From a virus, in IMG/VR virus record IMGVR_UViG_3300017758_000198, positions 1 to 20,412 of that record: a stretch of DNA of 20,412 bases; one strand, 5' to 3'. Positions 6,853-15,897 of the stretch are shown piece after piece. The stretch's first letter is position 1. Every line of letters starts with the position of its first letter. The translations under genes and the position numbers were made by a program. The notes beneath the pieces were generated by a model that saw nothing but the letters and a program-made list of their open reading frames with translations, was not told the origin of the DNA and made no database searches.

Positions 6853-7848
6853 TTAGTTAGCAGAGTTAGGGATTCCGTAAGTAACGATGTCCTCTACAGA
6901 AGCGTACTGTACACCTGCTGTAAATCGCATAACGATACGAGCGTTTTGTGAACCATCTAAGTCAGCCATATCTAACAATTTAACTTCGTTGTGGTCAGCG
7001 ATTAGTCCAGTTCCGAAGAATAAGTTAGATTTAGTAGTGGCGATAGCGTCGTTGTCAGCCAATCCGTTTGCTACGAAGATTTTTACTCCGTCAAAAGAAA
7101 GACCTCCACCTTGCCAGTGCATTGTACCTTGTCCACCAACACCATTAGCACCGATAGAAGCGATACCTACATTCTCGTCAGCAGCAGCGTTTTGTTGAGT
7201 GATAGAAGCAAATCCTCCTAAAGCTCTAACATAAGCTCTTGCGATGTTTTGAGATACATAGATAAATAAATCTTCAGCTCCGTATAAAGAAGAAGGAATC
7301 GCATCAACGATTTTTCCTAATTCAGTAATTACGTTAGCAGAAGTGATAGTAGTACCCGCTACTTCTTGTCCAGCAGGAAGATCAGCATCAGCAGCTAATA
7401 AAGTAGAGAATCCATCGAATTGTCCGTTAGTTGCAGTTGAACCTGCCCAGATAGACTTTTCAGTACGCTCTGCTACTTTTGCAGCAACATATCCTAATAG
7501 GAAGTCTGCAAAGCTAGGTGGTACATTGTGATAAGCTGAATATCCCATTTGGATAGCTTCCCAGTCAGATACGAAGTCTTTCTTACAGATTTGTAAGTTT
7601 ACTTGCTGCTCTTCTGGAGATAGGATTTTTTCAGTTAAAGTGATTGTAGAAGTAGCATCGAAGTCACAAGATGCATCTTTAACGATATCGTCAACAGATA
7701 CTTTCTTTAGTACTTCTTTGAACTTTACATTTGGTTTTACGGTAATACCACCTTGTGCAAGGGTATTAGCTTCTAGTAAAGCAGCAGCGACATATTGTCC
7801 TGCAAACTCACCAGCGTAAGTTGTTGTAATTGATGTAGTTGTAGCCAT
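6853..7848 (-). CDS. Major capsid protein
   Basis: A 331-residue protein with the composition of a highly expressed virion protein: Ala/Gly/Val/Thr-rich, and codon use favouring a small set of codons. The N-terminal 60 residues (MATTTSITTTYAGEFAGQYV, then VKPNVKFKEVLKKVSVDDIV) lead to LQICKKDFVSDWEAIQMGYS. The block NVPPSFADFLLGYVAAKVAE follows, with a long helix like the HK97-fold spine. Later stretches include IVDAIPSSLYGAEDLFIYVS and KIFVANGLADNDAIATTKSN, ending in VMRFTAGVQYASVEDIVTYG. It starts 2 nt after the scaffold-like gene and ends at a terminator, as expected for the capsid gene. The capsid shell is built from hundreds of copies. Confidence 0.85.
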   Translation of the reverse strand: MATTTSITTTYAGEFAGQYVAAALLEANTLAQGGITVKPNVKFKEVLKKVSVDDIVKDASCDFDATSTITLTEKILSPEEQQVNLQICKKDFVSDWEAIQMGYSAYHNVPPSFADFLLGYVAAKVAERTEKSIWAGSTATNGQFDGFSTLLAADADLPAGQEVAGTTITSANVITELGKIVDAIPSSLYGAEDLFIYVSQNIARAYVRALGGFASITQQNAAADENVGIASIGANGVGGQGTMHWQGGGLSFDGVKIFVANGLADNDAIATTKSNLFFGTGLIADHNEVKLLDMADLDGSQNARIVMRFTAGVQYASVEDIVTYGIPNSAN

Positions 7849-7850
7849 TT

Positions 7851-8342
7851 TTATTTATTGGTTAAGCGATTAAATACTCGATCTAGTGTACTTTGTGGTC
7901 TCTGCATTCCGAAGTTGTACACAGGTTTTTTCTCGGTTGCAGCTTCTGGTGTGTGGTTGATTGCTTCAGCAGCGGGTTGTTCTGACAATTTCTCTAATTG
8001 AGAAGACAGCTCTTCAGCTTTTGTCTTATAACCTAATTCGCTGTCCATCATAGCAGCCATTTCCGCCATTTTGGCTTCCATTTCTGCAATCTTAGATGCG
8101 AACGCTTCTTCAGTAACGTACCCTTCCATAAGTTGAGTTTCTTCTTCCGCTTCAACGACCTCTTCAGATAATTCTTCAGATGCCTCTTCAGCAGGAGCTT
8201 CTTCCTCAACAGCAGGAGCTTCTTCTTCTTCAATAGATAGTTCTTCTGCGATAACTTCTGTTTCGTTTACCGCTTCAGCATCTACATCTAAAAGAGATAG
8301 CTTCTGTAGGATCTCATTAAGAATTTCGGTTGATTTGCTCAT
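7851..8342 (-). CDS. Acidic coiled-coil scaffold-like protein
   Basis: A 163-residue protein. Residues 20-75 are nearly pure Glu/Ala/Val (EEEEAPAVEEEAPAEEASEE), followed by a methionine-rich coiled coil (MEAKMAEMAAMMDSELG and KAEELSSQLEKLSEQ). A short basic C-terminal peptide (NFGMQRPQSTLDRVFNRLTN) ends the protein. Acidic, helical, low-complexity proteins directly before the major capsid gene are usually scaffolds for procapsid assembly. The basic C-terminus is where scaffolds generally contact the shell. The gap to the capsid gene is 2 nt. The assignment rests on composition and position. Confidence 0.65.
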   Translation of the reverse strand: MSKSTEILNEILQKLSLLDVDAEAVNETEVIAEELSIEEEEAPAVEEEAPAEEASEELSEEVVEAEEETQLMEGYVTEEAFASKIAEMEAKMAEMAAMMDSELGYKTKAEELSSQLEKLSEQPAAEAINHTPEAATEKKPVYNFGMQRPQSTLDRVFNRLTNK

Positions 8343-8397
8343 TTTACTAAAAATTTATATAATTAACGATTAAAAAATATTGTGTTGCATTTTTAAC

Positions 8398-8871
8398 TTA
8401 TGCCTTCTTCTGGATTATAAACCACTCCGTACCATTACCCCATATCTTAATACCTTCATAGGCTCTGTTTAAATCAAAGGAATCATTATCACCATCTAAA
8501 TTTTGTGAACCAAAAGGCGTGAGATTAGCGTGTGTAGAGTTACTAAATGTAGAGTCTGTTATAAAACGCATTGTACGGTTAAGGTTTTTACTTTCTGTTA
8601 CATCGGGCAAAGTTAAAGTAGCTGTACCCGCACCACCACTCCAGGATAACACAATAAGCTCTGATTGGTCATAAATAGCAGCACCTAAGTCGTAAGTTTC
8701 ACCATCAGTTACCGTTAGTGTGGTAGGTTCTAGGTGGTTTACAATATAATGCTGGACATCTGTTAATGATGTTTTCTTAGTAGTTCCTGATTGTACAATA
8801 GGCAAATCCTCTGCGCCTGTTATATTTGCTGCTGTTACTGATGTTAATTGGCTAATTTTTTTGTCTGCCAT
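8398..8871 (-). CDS. Putative head fibre / decoration protein with KISQLT N-terminus
   Basis: A 157-residue protein. Its N-terminal segment (MADKKISQLTSVTAAN, GAEDLPIVQSGTTKKTSLTD) is the recurrent 'K.SQL....TG.E.LPIVQ.G.TKK.S..D' segment found at the N-terminus of many phage fibre, spike and decoration proteins. The rest is a compact beta domain (YDLGAAIYDQSELIVLSWSG, ATLTLPDV, then a C-terminal IKIWGNGTEWFIIQ). A fibre-type N-terminal segment between protease and scaffold genes suggests a head fibre or decoration protein rather than a tail part. It shares its first base with the stop of the 70-aa gene. Identification is by motif only. Confidence 0.6.
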   Translation of the reverse strand: MADKKISQLTSVTAANITGAEDLPIVQSGTTKKTSLTDVQHYIVNHLEPTTLTVTDGETYDLGAAIYDQSELIVLSWSGGAGTATLTLPDVTESKNLNRTMRFITDSTFSNSTHANLTPFGSQNLDGDNDSFDLNRAYEGIKIWGNGTEWFIIQKKA

Positions 8872-9083
8872 TATACGAATATTTTATGGTTATTTTCTTG
8901 AATAAATATTTCTCCCTCTTCTGTATATAGAAAGAAGTTGCTTCTGGTTATACTTCCTATTCCCTGTCCCTGTAAGCTACCGTCACAACATTTAGATGAG
9001 TAACTGCCATCTGGACATTGGCAGCCCCTAGAGCCTCCTTTAGGGCTAGAGCGACTGTAGGTATAGTTTCTTCTTTTTCTCAT
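8871..9083 (-). CDS. 70-aa Cys-rich phage protein
   Basis: A basic N-terminus (MRKRRNYTYSRSSPKGGSRG) is followed by a C-x-C ... CC cluster in GCQCPDGSYSSKCCDGSLQG, then QGIGSITRSNFFLYTEEG and a short hydrophobic end. The 'C.DG.YSS.CCDGSLQ.QGIG' pattern recurs beside head genes in related phages as I recall them, always small and without an assigned role. The four cysteines could hold a metal or form disulfides. Its start overlaps the protease stop by 4 nt and its stop shares a base with the next ATG. Confidence 0.6.
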   Translation of the reverse strand: MRKRRNYTYSRSSPKGGSRGCQCPDGSYSSKCCDGSLQGQGIGSITRSNFFLYTEEGEIFIQENNHKIFV

Positions 9084-10045
9084 TTCTTAGGTGCTTTCTT
9101 TGAAGGATTGACTTTTCCATCTTCGTCTATTTCTGCTAGTTCTAATGAATTTAGTTTTGATTCTGCCCAACGTAAACCTGCTTTACCACCCCACGCATCG
9201 TACATTAATTTACCACATCCATCTCCATAAGATTTAGATGACTTTAAGTCTCCTGCGTGTCTAGCTAAGAAGCTACGCATACGTTTGATAGTAGATACGG
9301 TGATTGCCTGTTTTGATGCTAATTGGTTTGCTCTACGTTTTCCTACAGCAGTTCCACAACTACCCCATCCATTCTTATCAGCCCATTCTAAGGCTCTTTT
9401 AGCGTTGTTTGAAACAGCATCTGGATAGTCAGCATAGGAAGCCATTTTAAGTAGGTTGTCTCGCATCTCATTGAGTACCTCTTCTAGTATTTCTTTTGCC
9501 TCTCGTTCGGATACAAAGTCACTAGACATCTCTAGTTTATCCGTAAAGTAGCCCTCAATAGAGAATCCTTTCACTTTACCCGTCTTAACGTAGTTTTCCC
9601 AAACCTCATCGTTGTTTACCTTCATAGATACCATCCACGTACCTACAGGAAGCTCCATACCGTACTTTCTCGACTTATCGTGGGTTTCATCCTCAATAAT
9701 CCAAGATTCAACGACAGAGAGTCCGTGAAGGTCTGCTTCGTGTTCTAAGGTTGATTTGTTTTGATTGCCTCTCATTAAGAAAAGTTCCGATGCTTTGCGT
9801 ACCGTATTTTCGGAGAAGTAAATGTAGTATTCTTCATCTTCGTTCTGACGATAGATATTTTTGTTTGGCACTAAAGCAGCACCCATCAAAATACGTTTCT
9901 CGGCATCAACTTCCTGAAGCTCTACTTTGTGTTCTTTAGACAGCGCAATGAAGTTCTCTTCTATTGCAGGTCTATCTACAATGCTAATGGCTTCTATTCC
10001 AGAAAACATTGCATCTTCGTCAATAACTAGTTCTACTATTCTCAT
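9080..10045 (-). CDS. XkdF-like prohead protease with C-terminal extra domain
   Basis: A 321-residue protein. Residues 1-190 match the XkdF-type phage serine protease: the start MRIVELVIDEDAMFSGIEAI with VDRPAIEENF, a strand at RILMGAALVPNKNIYR, then STLEHEADLHGLSVVESWII with a candidate catalytic His102. KVKGFSIEGYF carries a candidate catalytic Ser162. This enzyme trims scaffold and capsid during procapsid maturation. Residues 205-300 form a second part: MASYADYPDAVSNNAKRALE, SCGTAVGKRRANQLASKQAI, TIKRMRSFLARH, CGKLMYDAWGGKAGLRWAES. I recall this segment as an add-on in other Bacteroidota phage proteases, and its role is not known to me. It starts 4 nt after the tape measure stop. Confidence 0.8.
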   Translation of the reverse strand: MRIVELVIDEDAMFSGIEAISIVDRPAIEENFIALSKEHKVELQEVDAEKRILMGAALVPNKNIYRQNEDEEYYIYFSENTVRKASELFLMRGNQNKSTLEHEADLHGLSVVESWIIEDETHDKSRKYGMELPVGTWMVSMKVNNDEVWENYVKTGKVKGFSIEGYFTDKLEMSSDFVSEREAKEILEEVLNEMRDNLLKMASYADYPDAVSNNAKRALEWADKNGWGSCGTAVGKRRANQLASKQAITVSTIKRMRSFLARHAGDLKSSKSYGDGCGKLMYDAWGGKAGLRWAESKLNSLELAEIDEDGKVNPSKKAPKK

Positions 10046-10049
10046 ATTT

Positions 10050-12236
10050 TTAACTATTTGATCCTGTTCTTACATTTCTGTAGTATTCGTCAAGAGTGTT
10101 TATTGCTCCTTTTGCAGTTATGTAAGCAGGAATCGGTTTATCTAATTTATTTGATACATCTACCATAAGCAAATCTAATGGTGATGCTCCAACCACATTA
10201 AATGCTGGTGCTTGTACATTAACTGAAGAACTTATTCCAGATACATCTCCACTGCTTAGTATTGATTTTGCTTGGTTTACTGCTGAAAGTAGTGTAGCTA
10301 CTTGAGCTGCATATGTTGCTGCCGCTATAAAAGGGGCTGCTGGGCCAGTACCTTGAGATGCTTCCTGGGCTAACCTAAATCCTTGAATCATACTTACTGA
10401 AGTGTTTGCTGCAATAGCTGTTAAAGAAAGAGCTTTCTGTAGGTCAGAACCTTCTTTGGCGAGTCTAGATGATTCTTCCATTATATCTGCAATACTACTG
10501 GCTAATTGTAATTTAGAGGCAAAAACAGCATCATCTGTTTCCCTAGCTATTCTTTTTGTTTCTTCACCGTAGGTCTTTTCTAGATTTATCTTTCTCTGAA
10601 TTAATCCTTCGTAGGCGTCTCCATCAATCTTAGCTGTAGCTATTTTTGCATTTAAATTAGCTAAATCCTGCTGAAATACGGAATCTAATAATTTTTGTTC
10701 TAATTGTAGCTGAGTACTTTTCTCTCTAGAATACTCCTGCTCGAATGCTATTCTATCTTGAATACCTTTTATTGATTCAGCAGCAAACATTTTTAAATCA
10801 TCCAACCTTTGTTGATCCACAATCTCGTCTTGCATCCTACCGTATGAACCTAAAATAGAAGTGGTTGTTTTCTCAAATTGTACTCCTAAGTCTTGTATTG
10901 TCTTTGTATATTTTCTATTGGCATCAGCTTCCGCTTCAGTAAATTCAGTTATTATTTCAGCCTTTTGCTTTTCAGTTTCAGCCCTATCTAATAATGATTG
11001 TTTTCTTAAATTAAGGTCTAAAATATATTCTTGATATCTTACTTTTTCATTCTCTAGAGCAGTTCTAGCCCTTAGATTTAGTTCTTCAATAGCGAATTGT
11101 TTTTGTAGGTCTAGCTTTTGTATAGCCGTTCTTTTTACTAGACTTAATTCTTTTTTTCTAGCTTTTTGAGCATATTTATCAAAATCATTTAGTCTTGTTT
11201 CATACAATTCAAAAGTAGCTTCTCTGTCTAATTTAGCAGCTCCTTTCTTTGTTTCCAGGTCAAATAACTTTTCTAATCTAATTTTTTTCCTAAGAAGCTG
11301 AAGTTCTTCGGTAAGTGCTGTCTGTCTGTCGGCTGTATTTTGCCTAAGCACTAAATTACCTTCATCATCTACCCTGCTTAACCTTTCTCCAGCAATAGCT
11401 AATTGTCTTCTAACCTCTAGCAATTCTCCAAACTTTTTTCTAAGTTCGTCTTGAGCAGCTACACCAGATAATATCTTATCTTCCTCGAACATATTATCGC
11501 TCCATACAGTCAATGTCGCTCCCTCTTCTATAGCATCCATAGCTTTCTTGAATTCACTAAAAGAGTCAGATAAAAACATATTAGCGTCTGCTCCAAGTTT
11601 CCCTACGTTACCATATTTTTCAACTGCACTAGTTAATTTCTCATATGTGTTAATTTGTTCATCTATGGATTTAGTAGCATCATCCATTGCTTTCTGGAAC
11701 TTATTCACCTCCTTGGTGCTATCGCTAAAGTAAGCTATAATCTTAGGTAGAAATGATATAAGTAACTGAACACCTATCATAACCCCACCAGCGCCTAGCA
11801 AAGAATCTCTTAACTGCTTAAAAGATTCTATTGCACTTCCGTTAGTCCTAACAAAACTTTGTGTTAATGAAACCACCTGTGAAAGGTTATTCGCAATAGC
11901 GGTAAAACCAAAAGAAGCATCAGAAGCTAATCTACCAGTTTCTAGAAGAATAGCGTTATTAAGACCCGCTTGCGCTCTGGCTGTTTTATTAGCACCTGCT
12001 GACCTTAATTGAGCCGCTGCCAAATCTTGCACTTGAAGTTTAGTGGCTTTCCTCTGTATAGCTAGTTTTTGCTCCGCTGTAAGAGCCTCTAATTCTGATT
12101 TTGTTAGCTCATCAAATGACTTAGCGTATAAATCGTTTGAGGCTTTAGCGCTGTCAGTAGATTTTTTTACATTACCTAATTTAGCTTCAGCTTTACCAGA
12201 ATTTACGTTTATACTAACTAGAATTTCTTGCGCCAT
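10050..12236 (-). CDS. Tail tape measure protein
   Basis: A 728-residue protein, the second longest in the window. Its N-terminus (MAQEILVSINVNSGKAEAKL) is followed by GRLASDASFGFTAIANNLSQ at 101-120, a motif I recognise from Bacteroidota tape measure proteins. A hydrophobic segment lies at about 147-170 (GVMIGVQLLISFLPKIIAYF). Long coiled-coil helices run through about 180-600. An alanine-rich hydrophobic C-terminal region lies at about 602-660 (AIAANTSVSMIQGF, PAAPFIAAATYAAQVATLL). Tape measure proteins set the tail length at about 0.15 nm per residue, so roughly 110 nm here. The upstream 52-aa frame overlaps its start by 23 nt, and the gene ends 4 nt from the protease start. Confidence 0.85.
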   Translation of the reverse strand: MAQEILVSINVNSGKAEAKLGNVKKSTDSAKASNDLYAKSFDELTKSELEALTAEQKLAIQRKATKLQVQDLAAAQLRSAGANKTARAQAGLNNAILLETGRLASDASFGFTAIANNLSQVVSLTQSFVRTNGSAIESFKQLRDSLLGAGGVMIGVQLLISFLPKIIAYFSDSTKEVNKFQKAMDDATKSIDEQINTYEKLTSAVEKYGNVGKLGADANMFLSDSFSEFKKAMDAIEEGATLTVWSDNMFEEDKILSGVAAQDELRKKFGELLEVRRQLAIAGERLSRVDDEGNLVLRQNTADRQTALTEELQLLRKKIRLEKLFDLETKKGAAKLDREATFELYETRLNDFDKYAQKARKKELSLVKRTAIQKLDLQKQFAIEELNLRARTALENEKVRYQEYILDLNLRKQSLLDRAETEKQKAEIITEFTEAEADANRKYTKTIQDLGVQFEKTTTSILGSYGRMQDEIVDQQRLDDLKMFAAESIKGIQDRIAFEQEYSREKSTQLQLEQKLLDSVFQQDLANLNAKIATAKIDGDAYEGLIQRKINLEKTYGEETKRIARETDDAVFASKLQLASSIADIMEESSRLAKEGSDLQKALSLTAIAANTSVSMIQGFRLAQEASQGTGPAAPFIAAATYAAQVATLLSAVNQAKSILSSGDVSGISSSVNVQAPAFNVVGASPLDLLMVDVSNKLDKPIPAYITAKGAINTLDEYYRNVRTGSNS

Positions 12237-12372
12237 AGTACTTACGTTTTAGTGATTGTTTAACTTCTGTCATATTCTTGACAGCCTTATATTTACCTTT
12301 GGCAATATCTACATCTTCCGATACACCGTACCAGTCATTAGTATTCAGTAATTCTAATATCTCTTTTACCAT
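12214..12372 (-). CDS. 52-aa microprotein before the tape measure gene
   Basis: The frame gives MVKEILELLNTNDWYGVSED, then VDIAKGKYKAVKNMTEVKQS and LKRKYYGARNSS. Its ATG shares a base with the stop of the 798-aa gene (TAATG) and its stop lies 23 nt inside the tape measure gene, so both junctions look coupled. It is mixed-charge with a basic C-terminus. Small tail assembly proteins often precede the tape measure, but this product is shorter than the gpG/GT type and has no recognisable domain. Function is unknown. Confidence 0.6.
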   Translation of the reverse strand: MVKEILELLNTNDWYGVSEDVDIAKGKYKAVKNMTEVKQSLKRKYYGARNSS

Positions 12373-14768
12373 TATAGTATCTCTGTATATTCTAGGTTAA
12401 TTAACTCTAAACTACTTTTTCCTGTAGTAAGATTTATATCTAACGAATTAATCCGATATACGGTATCTTGTATCTTTAGTTGATCGTTTAGTTTATAATT
12501 TACAATGAAACTAGGTGGAAGGAATGCCTCAAATTGATGAAGTCTCTTCTTTTGTTCGAGAATCATCTTGATGTAATTCCTGTAGAATAATGCATAAAGT
12601 GAATTTAACGCTGTAGCACCAGACCATTCATCTAGGTCTATTCCAAAATTAAGATAATATGTTGCTAATAAACTAGCATCCTCTATATTGTCTGAAATGT
12701 CTGAAACAGATGAATCCTCATTACCATTAGAAGGTCTGAAATATGTAGTTACAGCTTCCACATCATCTATCGTATCGTTGAAATTTATAGGTGTGCTAGT
12801 TATATCTGTTTCTATTGCATAAAATATAAGTGGTTTAACGTCCTTAGAGTCGTAATTACCTTTAGGAGCAACTATATTGTTTGAGTCCGAATAATTAGCT
12901 GGAGTAGTCTTAAAATCACCCCCTGCGGCATAACCCCATTGTATATCTGTGCCTAATAAACGCTCATACTTAAAGTGAGAAAAAGGAACTTCTATATCGT
13001 AAACTTCATCGTGGAAAAACTTACCGAATTCAGATTCTATTGAATTATTGGCATTACCAAAGATTTTACCGTTAGCTATTTTTTTATGCTGCTCTATTAA
13101 GATAATATCTGTCTCTTCATACTCGAAATTTATCTCCCTAAACGGAAGCATAGTATCTACGTTATGCATAGAAACATCAATATACTTAGTTATGTCTATA
13201 GTTCCTAACGATACGTTATTTGAGGCATCTGCGTAGTAATCATCATACGTCATAACCTTAACTACATTTGGAGTTCCTAATCTTAGGGTAGTGCTAGTAC
13301 CGTATTCTGAATTAGATTCGTCATCTATAATGAAAGCAACTAGGTTAAACATCTTAAACAGTCCATTGATGAAATCTATTATCTTAATCTCTGGAATCTG
13401 CTCATTAAGAAAAACTTTAGGTGTATCTATATCAAAAGAAGCAGTAGTGAACAGTTCTTGTTTGTTTAAATTTATACCTAGTTGTTTTATAGTGCCAGGT
13501 GTATCTCTATGTATACCCACTTCAACTATTGTATTAGTCATAGCTGTTTGAGAAGACAATTCAATATTATATCTCTTAGGGTCAGAACCTGGAGGTAATT
13601 CAGGTAGTTTAAATATATAATCATTTTTACCACTACCAGAACCTGTTTGAACATTACCCGTATCAATGTCTACTAACTTAACCCTGTAATTTATATTTTC
13701 CTCACCAGAAGATGGACGTACTCTAACAAAAAATTTACTCCTACCAGATTCAAGGTCACCATAAAAGAAAATTGCTGTTGCAGTATTTAAATGATCATAT
13801 GCAGATTCTATGGTGATTATCTCATTGTCATCACCGCTAATAGAGAAGAAAGGGAAATCTATGTCATCTATTCCTGAATTTGTTTTAGTGGTATATCCTT
13901 CAGTTATAGTCTTAAAAGCATAATCCTCTTCACCTTCTTCTCCATATATATTTCCTGCTTTACTACTCAACCACATATATAGATTAGCAAAAGCTTCATT
14001 ATGCTTAGAGAAGAAATCCTTTGTGCCAGAAGCATCATTAGGTATAAGCACTAGGTCATATTTAGCTTCTATTGCTTTTATAAATTGATACAGTTTTATG
14101 GCAGGTTTTAAATCGTATTCGGAAATACCTCTTTTGTGATACCTATCTATATCAAATCCTGAAGAAGGAATGTGTAGATTTCCATCAAAGTTTTCATCGT
14201 CTGTATTACCAATAGTATCATCATAAAACAACCTCTTCTTTGATGTTATAAGTGGATATATAAGTGCATTATCATCTCCGTTTACTGTTTTTCCATTCTT
14301 AAATATGGACTTTACTTCGGTATGGGTGAAATCGTGATGAAAATCTGTTAAATCTAAAGAAGATAGTAAATCGTCAGCAAATATATCTTTCAGCGAAGCA
14401 ATACTACCATAAAAAACAACCTTGTAAAACATAGGTTTGTTGTTCTTCATATTTACAGAACTAAGGAACATTTTACCTTTTCTGTAGGGTAGGCTGTTTA
14501 TCTCTATAAATGCGTTCTGTCGAAGTCTAGCATCAAAATACCCGCTAGATATATCAAAGTTGTAAAAGTGCTTAAATACTTTATTATTTGTAGCAGAAGC
14601 AGGTAGTGTAAATGATTGCGTATAGTCAGAGTATATCGTACCTATGTCTTTAGCCTGTTTAATAGAAGAGGTAACTTCTATAGATTCGTCTTTATACAAG
14701 TCTAATCTAAAGTCTTTAACATTACCAGAAGCGTCTAGTCCTTTTAAGTATATCTGTACCTGTCTCAT
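12372..14768 (-). CDS. Large tail-tip / baseplate-like structural protein
   Basis: A 798-residue protein and the longest in the window. The N-terminus (MRQVQIYLKGLDASGNVKDF) leads to the block KQAKDIGTIYSDYTQSFTLP, then NNKVFKHFYNFDISSGYF and LPYRKGKMFLSSVNMKNNKP. This 'IG.I..DY.QSF.LPAS..NNK.F.HFYN.D' block I recognise from a tail protein common to flavobacterial phages. Later it has beta-rich segments and a long variable middle, ending with SLYALFYRNYIKMILEQKKR and a final FIVNYKLNDQLKIQDTVYRI. It is probably part of the tail tip or baseplate, working with the 374-aa product one base upstream. The exact part is not identifiable. Confidence 0.7.
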   Translation of the reverse strand: MRQVQIYLKGLDASGNVKDFRLDLYKDESIEVTSSIKQAKDIGTIYSDYTQSFTLPASATNNKVFKHFYNFDISSGYFDARLRQNAFIEINSLPYRKGKMFLSSVNMKNNKPMFYKVVFYGSIASLKDIFADDLLSSLDLTDFHHDFTHTEVKSIFKNGKTVNGDDNALIYPLITSKKRLFYDDTIGNTDDENFDGNLHIPSSGFDIDRYHKRGISEYDLKPAIKLYQFIKAIEAKYDLVLIPNDASGTKDFFSKHNEAFANLYMWLSSKAGNIYGEEGEEDYAFKTITEGYTTKTNSGIDDIDFPFFSISGDDNEIITIESAYDHLNTATAIFFYGDLESGRSKFFVRVRPSSGEENINYRVKLVDIDTGNVQTGSGSGKNDYIFKLPELPPGSDPKRYNIELSSQTAMTNTIVEVGIHRDTPGTIKQLGINLNKQELFTTASFDIDTPKVFLNEQIPEIKIIDFINGLFKMFNLVAFIIDDESNSEYGTSTTLRLGTPNVVKVMTYDDYYADASNNVSLGTIDITKYIDVSMHNVDTMLPFREINFEYEETDIILIEQHKKIANGKIFGNANNSIESEFGKFFHDEVYDIEVPFSHFKYERLLGTDIQWGYAAGGDFKTTPANYSDSNNIVAPKGNYDSKDVKPLIFYAIETDITSTPINFNDTIDDVEAVTTYFRPSNGNEDSSVSDISDNIEDASLLATYYLNFGIDLDEWSGATALNSLYALFYRNYIKMILEQKKRLHQFEAFLPPSFIVNYKLNDQLKIQDTVYRINSLDINLTTGKSSLELINLEYTEIL

Positions 14769-15892
14769 TAACGAATGCTTTGTATAAGTTCCGAATCCAT
14801 ATCAAACTGTAATTCATAGTTTATCAGCTTATCGTATCTTCTTGTTTTTATATCAAGTGAACCAGTAACTACATTTACAGGAACAGCTAAATCGTAAGAT
14901 GCATTACTAGGGCTACTTCTGAATTTATCGTGGATATATACAAATTCAGATACCATAAGTTGTTTCATCACTTCTCCATAGCTTTCGTGGATGAATCCCG
15001 TATTCATTGTAATTTGCTCTCTACCTTGATTCTCAAGATACACATTTTGATGATCTGATATATTGTAGTTTACTGCTGTGCCATCAGTTTTAAGGGTTGA
15101 CTTTTTATAGCTTTCTCTTTCAGTTGAAATACTATCTTTTTTTCTAGCGAAGAACCATATGTCTTGTATTACACCAAATTTATTTAGGAATGATATTTTA
15201 TGAGGAATGTTTTTACACTCATCTATACATTCTATTTTTATACTTTTAGTAGTTCCGTCTGCAAGACTGAATTCTACTTCATCTGAATCAGCGGGAGCTA
15301 AACCTTCACTTACATTAGAATCAGACTGTGAAGTAACACTTGCTGTTTTATCAATGGTTATCACATCATTTATTGATGTAGCTACGTTTATAGATTGGGC
15401 GATAGTGAAAAGACTAGCATTACCTAATGTAGATGTTTTAAGGGATGAGCCATCAGCCTTGTATTGAACTTCTGTAGCACCCTCATCATCCTTTGAGAAT
15501 GTATAGATTGGTACATTTATAGGCTCTCCACATTTATTATTTATAACTGTATTAGATATAAGCAGACCTTTTGATAATTCTGGATTTATCCCATCTGTTA
15601 TTTCACCATATCCTCTAAAGGCTAAATTTAATCTAGTATAACTATCAGTATTTTCATTACTATGTGTTCTTGTTACTCTATAAAACACCCATTTAGTTTG
15701 TTTTATATTTTCATAGTTACCATCAAATTCTATATCGATATAATCCTTTACAAGTTCAGATATTTCAAACGTTACTGTTTGTTCACCAGCAATAGGTGAT
15801 TTAGTTATCGTGTATTGTGGATATTCTGGTATATTATCCGATGCACCACCGTAAATATAAAGTTCTAATTTTGCATTATCTAGATTTGCCAT
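14768..15892 (-). CDS. Tail-tip structural protein
   Basis: A 374-residue protein. The first half is beta-rich (MANLDNAKLELYIYGGASDN, TFEISELVKDYIDIEFDG, QTKWVFYRVTRT). The second half has the recognisable block IPHKISFLNKFGVIQDIWFF with RKKDSISTERESYKKSTL. It then has NLQGREQ-like text (VYLENQGREQITMNTGFIHE) and SYGEVMKQLMVSEFVYIHD. The 'FLNKFGV.QD..F..' to 'Q..E...TGF..E.Y.EV.KQL..SE' order is characteristic of a virion protein shared by flavobacterial phages, encoded beside the large tail-tip protein. Cys222 and Cys226 (IECIDECKN) are close together and could bind metal or pair. Distal-tail or baseplate location is inferred. Confidence 0.65.
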   Translation of the reverse strand: MANLDNAKLELYIYGGASDNIPEYPQYTITKSPIAGEQTVTFEISELVKDYIDIEFDGNYENIKQTKWVFYRVTRTHSNENTDSYTRLNLAFRGYGEITDGINPELSKGLLISNTVINNKCGEPINVPIYTFSKDDEGATEVQYKADGSSLKTSTLGNASLFTIAQSINVATSINDVITIDKTASVTSQSDSNVSEGLAPADSDEVEFSLADGTTKSIKIECIDECKNIPHKISFLNKFGVIQDIWFFARKKDSISTERESYKKSTLKTDGTAVNYNISDHQNVYLENQGREQITMNTGFIHESYGEVMKQLMVSEFVYIHDKFRSSPSNASYDLAVPVNVVTGSLDIKTRRYDKLINYELQFDMDSELIQSIR

Positions 15893-15897
15893 TATTT

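Noticed and set aside
8048-8233. A Lys/Leu-rich frame within the scaffold-like gene
   Set aside because: It arises from the Glu/Ala-rich repeats of the scaffold-like gene read in another frame.
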